Origin: JAVBPB01 sp031549965
GTDB lineage: Bacteria; Bacillota; Clostridia; Lachnospirales; Lachnospiraceae
DNA length: 17,236 nucleotides
Assembly: GCA_031549965.1 (NCBI GenBank)
Contig: JAVBPB010000054.1
Location: 1 to 17,236 of the forward strand
Direction of reading: 5' to 3'
The stretch's first letter is position 1; each line of letters begins with the position of its first letter. Shown here piece by piece: positions 7,127-14,385 of the stretch. A program made the position numbers and the translations under genes. The notes under the pieces were generated by a model. It was not told the DNA's origin and searched no databases. It saw only the letters and a list, made by a program, of their open reading frames with translations.

Positions 7127-9838
7127 TTATAAAACAAATATAATCATAAATATTGTGTAAATTAAGATTAGTATTGCTGATAATATATGCTTTGGTTTGA
7201 TTGTTGGATATTTAGTTCTATATTGTCTTATATATTTATTACATTTAAAGATTTTCTGCTTTGCAATTGTTTCTGCAATTGTTGATGGTATTATTATTCC
7301 TGATATTAGTATAATATATTTTAAAAGTTCTGGATTTTTAACGGTTGGTTCCTTTTGCTTTTCTTCAGGCTTAGTTTGCTGTGGGTAATGTTTTGTTATT
7401 TTTTTTATATATTTTTCTAAGATTATAATTTTATCTTTGCTACTGCTTTCAGTTTTTATTTCTGTTGTAATTTCTATATCTGTTATTTCTAAATTTGGCG
7501 ATATTGAAGGCTCAATAGATGTTATTGTATTGTTAGGTTCTTGTGTAGGTGATTCTGTTGTAAGAATTAACGATGGCTCTGTTTTAGGTTCTATCGTAGG
7601 TTCTATTTTTGGCTTTGTATTTGGTTCTGTCTTTTGGTTCTTTGTTGGTTTTGTTGTTGGCTCTGTTTTTTGGTTCTTTGTTGGTTTTGTTGTTGGCTCT
7701 GTTTTTTGCTTCTTCGTTGGTTTTGTTGTTGGCTCTGTTTTTTGCTTCTTCGTTGGCTTTGTTGTTGGCTCTGTTTTTTTGCTCTCTGTCGACTTTGTTG
7801 TTGGTTCTGTTTTAGGATTCTCTGTTGGTTTTGTTGTTGGTTCTGTTTTAGAATTCTCTGTCGGCTTTATTGTTTGTTCTGTTTTAGGGTTTTCTGTTGA
7901 TTTTGTTGTTGGTTCTGTTATTTGATTTTCGGTCGTAGAAGGTATAATTGGATTTGTTAAATCACTTTCTTTTGTAGTAGTTGGTTGGGTGCTAGGATCA
8001 TTGTTAGAGTTTGTATTACTTGAAGTGGTTGTACTGGTTGTCTCTATGTTTGTATTTTCTTGGGTAGTTACTTGAGTTGTAGTTACTTGAGTTGTATTTT
8101 CTTGAGTAGGTTGATTTGTTGTTTCAGTACTTGGCTCAGTTGTAGCAATTTTATGTGGTACTGTTACTGTAACAATGTTTGTAATATTGTTAATAGTAAT
8201 AGAATTTATAGTGTTTTGAGGAAGGTCATAATTTGAAGGTGGTTTTTTTTCTTCAATTGAGTAGTTTCCAAAGTATACTCCGCTTAAAGTAGCAAATCCA
8301 TCAGTATCAGTTGTTAATCTGTCTAAAACATTATTTTGACTATCCGAAATCCAAAAAACAGCACCTGAAAGTGGGTTATTAGTTTGGTTGTCTATAACCT
8401 TAATTAAAATTTTGCCCTTTGAAGTTACAGTAACTTGATTGGAGGTTATAGTATTACCGTTAAAATTCATAGATACTTTATTGGGAATAGTATAGTTTGT
8501 ATAACTGGTTAAATCAGCATCATTTTCAATTTTGGATTTTATAAACAATGTAATTGATTTACTTGCATATAATCCATAATTAAATTTATTATTAAGAGAA
8601 AAGCTTACAACCTTGTTATTATTGTCAATGAAAATTGTGCCCTGGGAAGTAATATTATTATCGTTTTCATCTAAAACATAGACATCTTCAATAGTCAAAA
8701 TGGATTCCAATTGATCTGTTATAGTTATATTTTTATAGCCACTGGTATCTGATTTTAAAGTGAGTGTATTTGCAAATATAAATTCTTCATCTGATAAATC
8801 CATAATTAATTCATCTGATAAATTATCTGCTTGTTTTCCCACAAATGCTTCAATTGAAGGAATAGTTACACCATTAGCAGTTCCTCCATAAAAAATATTC
8901 AATAGGCTACATTGATATCTAATGGGTGTTGCATCGGCAGAAGTAATTGTAGTATTACTTCCAAAGCTAAGCTGTGTATCATCCGTTATCTGAGTTTGAT
9001 AGACAATTAGAATAGGTTTGTCAAAATATCTGTAAGATACATCTATAATATTATCTATAATTGAAATTGTCATTTTTGAAGTAATATCAACAGCATTACC
9101 TGTAACATTATAGTTTGCATCTATTCCATCAAATTGTATAACCATAATACTGCCATCTACATACTTATGACCTGATTGTAACTCATCAACCACATTAAGG
9201 TTTTGCAATATACTATATGACTGACTTATATTGGCAGCAATATACCAATCAATTTTAGTAAAAGTATTGTCAGTCCACTCTCCCCATTTTTGATAAAAAT
9301 AGCCAGAATTAGGTGGCCAAGTTATAGCTTTTGTAACAGTAATATTTATAGAATTATTTATAGAAAATACAAAATCTACATCATTAGTACCAATATTGGA
9401 ACTAAGATTTAGTTTAGCATCAATCCATATTGTCCCTGTAACATTACTCTTTCCATTTACATAATCATTAAATGAAACTGTTAATACGCCTTGACTAATA
9501 GTAGCCGCCCCAGCAGTTACATTATTATTGTCCTTAATATTAAAAGTAACTCCTTCTTTTACTATAAGTTCGCTTGGCAAATCTATAATTAAATAATCAC
9601 CTGATAAAATTGATACATCTTTTTCAGACCATGATATATTAACCTTGACATAATCCCAATCATTTATAGGTGCATCAGAATTATCATATCTGCTAATTGT
9701 AATAGAATCAACTATTGAATCTGTTGATTGTGCCTTTGAATTTAATTCTTCAAAATTACTATAAAGAAATACATTTATAAAAACAAAAATTAAAATTAAA
9801 ATTAAAACAAAATATCTAAAATATTTACCTTTATACAT
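7127..9838 (-). CDS. Large adhesin-like surface protein with SpaA domain, T/P-rich repeat stalk and C-terminal membrane helices
   Basis: A 903-residue exported protein. A hydrophobic segment at residues 8-27 acts as signal peptide or anchor. Residues about 40-470 are beta-rich and Asn/Thr-rich, like Ig-fold adhesin and collagen-binding-type domains (SYRYFDKPILIVYQTQITDD is typical). A SpaA/prealbumin-like domain follows at about 473-565 (KGKILIKVIDNQTNNPLSGA through GNYSIEE). Then come a Thr/Pro/Glu/Lys stalk with nine 12-residue repeats (640-747) and two hydrophobic helices (about 840-861 and 884-903) with a basic loop between them. No LPXTG motif is present. AGGAG at 9847-9851 sits eight bases before the ATG at 9838 and overlaps an in-frame GTG, which rules the GTG out. 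The ligand is unknown. Confidence 0.85.
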   Translation of the reverse strand: MYKGKYFRYFVLILILIFVFINVFLYSNFEELNSKAQSTDSIVDSITISRYDNSDAPINDWDYVKVNISWSEKDVSILSGDYLIIDLPSELIVKEGVTFNIKDNNNVTAGAATISQGVLTVSFNDYVNGKSNVTGTIWIDAKLNLSSNIGTNDVDFVFSINNSINITVTKAITWPPNSGYFYQKWGEWTDNTFTKIDWYIAANISQSYSILQNLNVVDELQSGHKYVDGSIMVIQFDGIDANYNVTGNAVDITSKMTISIIDNIIDVSYRYFDKPILIVYQTQITDDTQLSFGSNTTITSADATPIRYQCSLLNIFYGGTANGVTIPSIEAFVGKQADNLSDELIMDLSDEEFIFANTLTLKSDTSGYKNITITDQLESILTIEDVYVLDENDNNITSQGTIFIDNNNKVVSFSLNNKFNYGLYASKSITLFIKSKIENDADLTSYTNYTIPNKVSMNFNGNTITSNQVTVTSKGKILIKVIDNQTNNPLSGAVFWISDSQNNVLDRLTTDTDGFATLSGVYFGNYSIEEKKPPSNYDLPQNTINSITINNITNIVTVTVPHKIATTEPSTETTNQPTQENTTQVTTTQVTTQENTNIETTSTTTSSNTNSNNDPSTQPTTTKESDLTNPIIPSTTENQITEPTTKSTENPKTEQTIKPTENSKTEPTTKPTENPKTEPTTKSTESKKTEPTTKPTKKQKTEPTTKPTKKQKTEPTTKPTKNQKTEPTTKPTKNQKTEPNTKPKIEPTIEPKTEPSLILTTESPTQEPNNTITSIEPSISPNLEITDIEITTEIKTESSSKDKIIILEKYIKKITKHYPQQTKPEEKQKEPTVKNPELLKYIILISGIIIPSTIAETIAKQKIFKCNKYIRQYRTKYPTIKPKHILSAILILIYTIFMIIFVL
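7598..7921 (-). repeat. Nine tandem 36-bp coding repeats (12-residue units)
   Basis: The units read KTEPTTKPTENP, KTEPTTKSTESK, KTEPTTKPTKKQ (twice), KTEPTTKPTKNQ (twice) and more divergent end units (ITEPTTKSTENP, KTEQTIKPTENS, KTEPNTKPKIEP). They make an extended Thr/Pro-rich stalk of residues 640-747 that carries the outer domains away from the membrane. The central units are almost identical in DNA, so unit number may vary between strains by slippage or recombination. Confidence 0.9.
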
Positions 9839-10064
9839 ATAAATCACTCCTAAAATCAGAATAATAAGTTATATTATCCTTTAAGCTAAAAGTAGTTTTA
9901 AAATAGCTTTGTAAGTTAAGATATTAATACTTATTATAATAATATATTCAAACTGAGTAATTATGTGATTTATACATAAACATCAACACACGCATTATAT
10001 TACGATCTTAAAATTATCTAAATCTAACGCAAAAGAACCCTATAAAAATGGGAGGACTGAAAAT
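9839..10064. other. Non-coding gap upstream of the surface protein gene
   Basis: No credible gene is seen. The stretch is very AT-rich. On the minus strand TTGATG, 17 bases and TAATTA near 9962-9990 make a weak promoter candidate for the surface protein gene. AAAGCT and AGCTTAAAG near 9881-9915 could pair in the leader. I looked for the conserved core of c-di-GMP riboswitches, which often precede clostridial adhesin genes, and did not see it. Confidence 0.4.
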
Positions 10065-10114
10065 GGAGGTCACTGAAATCTTGAAAGACTAATTCAAGGC
10101 TTTTCAGTGACCCC
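10065..10114. repeat. Element C, complete hairpin downstream of the rubredoxin-glutamate synthase gene
   Basis: GGTCACTGAAA (10068-10078) pairs with TTTCAGTGACC (10102-10112). Inside it CTTGAA (10080-10085) pairs with TTCAAG (10093-10098) around an AGACTAA loop. The stem starts four bases beyond the stop codon of the minus-strand gene at 10118, where a terminator is expected, but no T tract follows. The same sequence occurs at 2168-2201 and partly at 349-384. Confidence 0.7.
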
Positions 10115-10117
10115 TAA

Positions 10118-11560
10118 TTAAGCATGGGATATACTAGTAAACTCTGATATTTCTCTATTAATGGTACATAAATCATTCACCGATAAATCATGCAAATTCT
10201 TATGTCCCGTAATTCTGGCAAATGTTTTAAGCTCTTCCAAAGAGCAATTAAGAAAATTGCCAACTCTTTGTGCTGACGCATCTACCTTTAATCTGCTTCT
10301 AAGCTCTGGATCCTGTGTTGCTACTCCCACAGGACAAGTTCCATCCCCGCAAATACGATACTGCTGACATGCCGCAGCAATTAATGCAGAACTTGCAATA
10401 GCCACAGCATCCGCTCCCATGGCAATAGCCTTTGCAAAATCAGAAGAAACTCTAAGACCTCCTGTAATTACTAGTGAAATGTCTGATTTTACACTATCTA
10501 AGTATTTTCTGGCTCTTGAAAGAGCGTAGATGGTTGGTACACTTGAAGCATCACGTAAAAGCTTAGGGCTGGCTCCGGTAGCACCACCTCTTCCGTCTAT
10601 AGTTATAAAATCAGGCCCTGCAAATACACAATATTCTAAATCTTTTTCAATTTTACCTGCTGCAATTTTAATTCCAATTGGTCTTCCGTCAGATTCACGT
10701 CTAAGCTTATCAACCAAATCTTTTAAATTTTCCTTGGTTTCAATTCCAGGAAATTTAGAAGGACTAATTATATCTTCACCAATAGGTTTATTTCTAATTT
10801 TTGCGATTTCGTTCGTTACTTTGTTTCCTGGCAAATGTCCTCCCATACCAGGTTTGGTACCCTGACCTATTTTAATCTCGATGGCATCTACATTTCTTAG
10901 ATTTTCCATTGTTACACTATATAGATTAGGAACATATTCAAAAATATAGCGTGATGACGCTTCCATCTCTTCTGGTAAAATTCCACCTTCACCGCTACAC
11001 ATAGCAGAGCCAGCCATGGAGCTTCCCATAGCTAAAGAAATTTTTACTTCCTTAGATAAGGCTCCAAAAGACATATGGGATATATATACAGGATTTTTTA
11101 AAATCATTGGACGTTTGGCATTTTTTCCAATTACTGTGGTGGTTTCCACAAAGTCATCTTCATTAAGTGGTGGTGGATTTAATTGAGCTCCTAATATTAA
11201 GATATCATCCCAATTTGGCATAGGCATTGTAGTTCCCATTGCTGCTATAATAGGCTTTCCCGTTACTGCCATTTTATGTATCTCTTCCATGTATCGACAA
11301 TTTTCATCATGTCTAATAAATTGTTTTGGATAAGATAAATCCATAGTATTATCTTCTTTAGCTTCTTTTATTTCTTTAGCCTCTACACTTTCAGGACTGG
11401 TTTGAAATTCTAATATCTTTTCTTCTTTTTCATCTTGTTGCATATTAAAGTTCTCAGTTGATTGCTTGCATACAGGACACACATCCAATTCACTAAAACT
11501 CTTTCCTTCTGCTTCTTCGTCAAACACATAGCCACAAACCCTGCATTTATATTTTTCCAT
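10118..11560 (-). CDS. Rubredoxin-domain glutamate synthase-like FMN protein (no glutaminase domain)
   Basis: A 480-residue cytoplasmic oxidoreductase. Residues 1-35 are a small rubredoxin-type iron domain with CxxC pairs (Cys6/Cys9 and Cys28/Cys31). After an acidic, Lys/Glu-rich linker (about 40-75) comes the FMN and synthase domain of glutamate synthase. Its marks are GEGG (190-193), the GQGTKPGMGGHLPG loop, IDGRGGATGA, TGGLR, and the 3Fe-4S ligands Cys398, Cys404 and Cys409 in C-x5-C-x4-CPVGVATQDPELR. The N-terminal glutaminase domain of classical GltB is absent, so ammonia or another amino group would have to be supplied separately. The GH13 gene ends 30 bases upstream and AAGGGA precedes the ATG, so the two probably share a transcript. 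The physiological reaction is not proven. Confidence 0.9.
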   Translation of the reverse strand: MEKYKCRVCGYVFDEEAEGKSFSELDVCPVCKQSTENFNMQQDEKEEKILEFQTSPESVEAKEIKEAKEDNTMDLSYPKQFIRHDENCRYMEEIHKMAVTGKPIIAAMGTTMPMPNWDDILILGAQLNPPPLNEDDFVETTTVIGKNAKRPMILKNPVYISHMSFGALSKEVKISLAMGSSMAGSAMCSGEGGILPEEMEASSRYIFEYVPNLYSVTMENLRNVDAIEIKIGQGTKPGMGGHLPGNKVTNEIAKIRNKPIGEDIISPSKFPGIETKENLKDLVDKLRRESDGRPIGIKIAAGKIEKDLEYCVFAGPDFITIDGRGGATGASPKLLRDASSVPTIYALSRARKYLDSVKSDISLVITGGLRVSSDFAKAIAMGADAVAIASSALIAAACQQYRICGDGTCPVGVATQDPELRSRLKVDASAQRVGNFLNCSLEELKTFARITGHKNLHDLSVNDLCTINREISEFTSISHA

Positions 11561-11590
11561 ATTATATCTTCCCTTCTTAATTTGTGTTAA

Positions 11591-12910
11591 TTATTGTAAA
11601 TTATCTATAATTAATGCTGTAAAAGGCTTAACTTTTAATCCTCCACCAAAATCAACCTTTTGACCAGTTAAAAGATCTATACCACATCCTGCGTTTGCAT
11701 TAAAATGTGCAGTAAATTCATTTTCATCAATATTAATCACAATCATTATTCTTTTTCCCTCTACGCTTCTCTCAAAAATATATTGCTGGTTTGTTAATAG
11801 AAGTTGTGTATAATTTCCATGAGTTAAACATTTACTCTCTTTGTGTATTTGTGAAAGCTTGGATAAATAATCAGTTAACTCATTCCATATAGGTTTATCA
11901 GTTTTTGGCCTTAAATCATTATCACCATTTTTTTTATCTCCTTCCATTCCCCATTCACTGCCATAATAAACACAAGGTATTCCTGGCATTGTAAATAATA
12001 AAGCATATATAAGTGGAAGGTGTCTTGAATCTTTTAACATAGTAGCAATACGTGTAACATCATGATTATCAACAAAGTTAAATAAATGTCTTCCTTTATA
12101 AAGTGTCCATTCTTCTTTACCAAACTGGCGGTTTAGAGAATGTCCAATTTCAAATAAATTCTTTTCATTAAAACTTGAGTATAGTCCTTTATAGCATTCA
12201 TAGTTAGTTACACTGTCTAAGTTGCCTCCATCCATTAGTTGGCGATAATCTCCATGAAGAGTTTCTCCCATAATCCAAAAATCCTCTCTTTTACTTCGGC
12301 AAACATTACTTAATTCTCGTAAAAAATCATGACTTAATGAATAAGCAACATCAAGTCTTAACCCATCAATATTGAATTCATCTATCCACATAGACACAGC
12401 TTCAAAAATATGTTTTCTGACTTCATGGTTATTTAAATTAAGTTTTACTAATTCATAATGTCCTTCCCATCCATCATACCAAAAGCCATCATTATAATTA
12501 CTGTTTCCAGAAAAGTTAACAAAAAACCAGTTTACGTATTTACTTTGTTCCCTATTAACACATACGTCACGAAATGCCCAAAAGTCACGTCCAACATGGT
12601 TAAATACTCCATCAAGTACAACCTTTATATCTGATTCATGATATTCCTTTATAAGATTTATAAATTCTTCATTTGTGCCAAGTCTTCCATCAATTTTAAA
12701 AAAGTCTTTTGTATCATACCCATGATGGGAAGATTCAAAGACAGGACAAAAATATACCCCATTAACACCTAATTTTACTAAATGTTCCTTCCAATCTTTA
12801 AGTTGCAATAAACGTAAGTTTTCTTTCTCCAAAAAATCGTTATCTGGTTCTGCTCCCAGCATACCCAAAGGATAAATTTGATAAAATACTGCTTTTTCTG
12901 CCCAATTCAT
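11591..12910 (-). CDS. GH13 family alpha-glycosidase (intracellular)
   Basis: A 439-residue alpha-amylase superfamily enzyme acting on alpha-glucan oligosaccharides. The four family regions are DGVFNH (100-105), GLRLDVA with the nucleophile Asp187, MGETLH with the acid/base Glu216, and FVDNHD with Asp284. The barrel begins at once (AVFYQIYPLGM), with no signal peptide and no N-terminal starch-binding or neopullulanase domain. A short C-terminal beta domain follows from about residue 360. It is therefore a compact cytoplasmic form, perhaps working on imported maltodextrins or other short glucosides. GGAGG lies nine bases before the ATG. It is probably co-transcribed with the rubredoxin-glutamate synthase gene downstream. 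Exact specificity cannot be read from the motifs. Confidence 0.92.
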   Translation of the reverse strand: MNWAEKAVFYQIYPLGMLGAEPDNDFLEKENLRLLQLKDWKEHLVKLGVNGVYFCPVFESSHHGYDTKDFFKIDGRLGTNEEFINLIKEYHESDIKVVLDGVFNHVGRDFWAFRDVCVNREQSKYVNWFFVNFSGNSNYNDGFWYDGWEGHYELVKLNLNNHEVRKHIFEAVSMWIDEFNIDGLRLDVAYSLSHDFLRELSNVCRSKREDFWIMGETLHGDYRQLMDGGNLDSVTNYECYKGLYSSFNEKNLFEIGHSLNRQFGKEEWTLYKGRHLFNFVDNHDVTRIATMLKDSRHLPLIYALLFTMPGIPCVYYGSEWGMEGDKKNGDNDLRPKTDKPIWNELTDYLSKLSQIHKESKCLTHGNYTQLLLTNQQYIFERSVEGKRIMIVINIDENEFTAHFNANAGCGIDLLTGQKVDFGGGLKVKPFTALIIDNLQ

Positions 12911-12961
12911 AATGTTGTTCCTCCATTAATATATTTTAATTTATTTAAACTTATACTTAAA

Positions 12962-13033
12962 AAAGTGGTACACTAAAGGCTGTGTAAATCCGTCGTTAAA
13001 CAGGTTTAAAACTCACCTTTATTATACCACTTT
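12962..13033 (-). terminator. Stem-loop with T tract, possibly ending the 127-residue gene's transcript
   Basis: Read on the minus strand, AAAGTGGTATAATAAAGG (13016-13033) pairs with CCTTTAGTGTACCACTTT (12962-12979), with two mismatches in 18, and a T run follows the stem. It begins 25 bases beyond the stop at 13059. The loop of 36 bases is long for an intrinsic terminator. Its first arm also contains the TATAAT box of a candidate promoter, so the two roles compete for the same bases. Confidence 0.55.
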
Positions 13034-13048
13034 ATACTTATTTGTAAC
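12996..13048 (-). promoter_or_regulatory. Candidate promoter and operator of the GH13 operon
   Basis: On the minus strand GTTACA (13043-13048), a 16-base spacer and an extended -10 TGGTATAAT (TATAAT at 13021-13026) make a good promoter. Just downstream, at the expected transcription start, lies the perfect palindrome TTAAAC-CT-GTTTAA (12996-13009). It is the right size for a LacI-type or similar sugar-responsive repressor. No such repressor is encoded in this window. Confidence 0.5.
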
Positions 13049-13058
13049 TACCAATTTT

Positions 13059-13442
13059 TCAATTTTCTTTAATTGTAACTATATTAGCCAGAGTATTATC
13101 TAGTGTTGTGAATACTTTCACTATATCTTTTTCAAATATTTCTGCAATCCTCAATGCATCTTTTGACTGTATGGCACTACTTAGGTTGTTTGCTACACTT
13201 GATAAATATTCAGCTGATATCACAACTTCTGATTCATTAATTAAATCTAATGTATGATTTAAGACATTGAATTCCCAATTAATTCCATCTGTAAGTAAGT
13301 TTAGATATTCATTACTATCATCTTTTAGCTCTTCTCTGAGTTCCTTTATCATATCAATTATTGCTTTAGTTAATTTTTTATTATAGCTATATAACTCTGA
13401 TAATGCTTCTAACTGCTGTTGTTTATAGTCTAATTCAGGCAT
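13059..13442 (-). CDS. Small helical protein of unknown function
   Basis: I do not recognise this 127-residue protein. It is almost entirely predicted helix, rich in Glu, Lys, Asp, Asn and Leu. It has no cysteine, no signal peptide and no membrane segment. The first 45 residues (LSELYSYNKKLTKAIIDMIKELREELKDD) have heptad-like spacing and may form a coiled coil. Two further amphipathic stretches follow at about 60-105. The size and charge would suit a small scaffold, chaperone or anti-regulator that binds a protein partner. It lies 168 bases after the AraC-type gene on the same strand. The ATG at 13442 is fixed by an in-frame TAA nine bases upstream; its ribosome binding region is unusual and is described separately. 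Confidence 0.75.
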   Translation of the reverse strand: MPELDYKQQQLEALSELYSYNKKLTKAIIDMIKELREELKDDSNEYLNLLTDGINWEFNVLNHTLDLINESEVVISAEYLSSVANNLSSAIQSKDALRIAEIFEKDIVKVFTTLDNTLANIVTIKEN

Positions 13443-13482
13443 ATTAGTTTATTACCTCAAATCAGGTAATTTCCTCCTTTCT
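13443..13482 (-). promoter_or_regulatory. Ribosome binding region with a hairpin between a strong SD and the ATG
   Basis: On the minus strand AAAGGAGG (13473-13480), a perfect Shine-Dalgarno sequence, is 30 bases from the ATG, which is too far. Between them ATTACCT (13464-13470) and AGGTAAT (13451-13457) form a perfect seven-base stem with a GATTTG loop. Folding this 20-base hairpin would leave the SD ten bases from the ATG. A weaker SD-like GAGGT is buried in the second arm and would be free only when the hairpin opens. Confidence 0.5.
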
Positions 13483-13610
13483 TCATTTGACCAAATCGCT
13501 ACTAATTTTACTGTAAATAGTAACAATAAAATATCATTATGTATAAAGATATCGGCATTATGTTATTAAAAGATTATATATTTTTCATATTTTATCACAT
13601 AATTAGTAAG

Positions 13611-14363
13611 TTAGTATCGGTTTTCTTTAGCATATTCAGATATTGTTTTGCCTTCTAATCTTTTAAATAGCCTACTAAAATAATTAGGATCATTATATCC
13701 TACTTCAAAACAAATCTCTTTTATGGTTTTATTAGTGGTTTTCATTAATTCTTTTGCTTTATTAATTCTTACATTAGTTAGCCATTCAATAAATTTGCAA
13801 CCCGTCTCTTCTTTAAATATTTTACTTAAATATTGTGGTGTAATTGATACATTTTCTGCAATTTGATCTAATGTTATTCCTTCATAATAGTATTCGCTCA
13901 TATATTTTGTAACATCGCTAATTATTTTAGAGCTCTTGCTGACTTTAGTTATATTAAACCTGGTAATTATATGTTCTATCCTGTCATATGCAAGTGTTTC
14001 TAATTCATTGATATTTGAATTTAATATTTCATCAATGTAATTATAATATGATATCTTATTATCTTCTTTAATTCCAAGATTGTGTGCTTTGTAATAAGTT
14101 AAAACCAATACTTCTATCATCTTATTTCTTCTGTATAATTCATCACAATGTTTAATTAACTCACTCAAATCATCTAATAATTTCATAGAAGACTCATTTG
14201 TATCGTTTCCTATACTTTCCAAAAATTCATTCTCAATTGTCAATACTGCTTGTTCTATACTCTCTTTATCCCCTGTTATTTGTACTTCCTTCATGTTTTG
14301 GTTAAAAATACTATTAGGATTTTCTTGTACAAATTTCTTTTCTTCATAATCCTTATTGTACAT
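13611..14363 (-). CDS. AraC/XylS-family transcriptional regulator
   Basis: A 250-residue regulator. The C-terminal 95 residues hold the double helix-turn-helix of the AraC family. The first is near 163-184 (ITLDQIAENVSITPQYLSKIF), the second near 213-235 (TIKEICFEVGYNDPNYFSRLFK). This region most resembles the output domain of YesN-like response regulators, but no receiver domain is present. The first 150 residues are a helical, charged domain that I cannot match to a known sugar-binding cupin or receiver. I chose the ATG at 14363 over an in-frame GTG at 14372 because the GTG lies inside the GAGGTG ribosome binding site. The gene starts 22 bases after the acetyltransferase gene, so the two form an operon. 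Its target and effector are unknown. Confidence 0.88.
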   Translation of the reverse strand: MYNKDYEEKKFVQENPNSIFNQNMKEVQITGDKESIEQAVLTIENEFLESIGNDTNESSMKLLDDLSELIKHCDELYRRNKMIEVLVLTYYKAHNLGIKEDNKISYYNYIDEILNSNINELETLAYDRIEHIITRFNITKVSKSSKIISDVTKYMSEYYYEGITLDQIAENVSITPQYLSKIFKEETGCKFIEWLTNVRINKAKELMKTTNKTIKEICFEVGYNDPNYFSRLFKRLEGKTISEYAKENRY

Positions 14364-14385
14364 TGTATTCACCTCACATTTTATT

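Noticed and set aside
7598..7921. Possible CRISPR-like array with 36-bp period
   Set aside because: The units are contiguous, in frame and have no unique spacers, so they are coding repeats.
7437..7925. Long plus-strand open frames opposite the surface protein repeats
   Set aside because: They are low-complexity mirror images of the Thr/Pro-rich coding repeat, with no ribosome binding site. The minus-strand protein has clear domains.
9839..9847. GTG start for the surface protein
   Set aside because: The GTG overlaps the AGGAG ribosome binding site, which is ideally spaced for the ATG at 9838.
9839..10064. c-di-GMP riboswitch upstream of the adhesin-like gene
   Set aside because: The conserved core and hairpin motifs of that riboswitch class were not seen.
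14364..14372. GTG start for the AraC-type regulator
   Set aside because: The GTG is part of GAGGTG, the likely ribosome binding site for the ATG at 14363.
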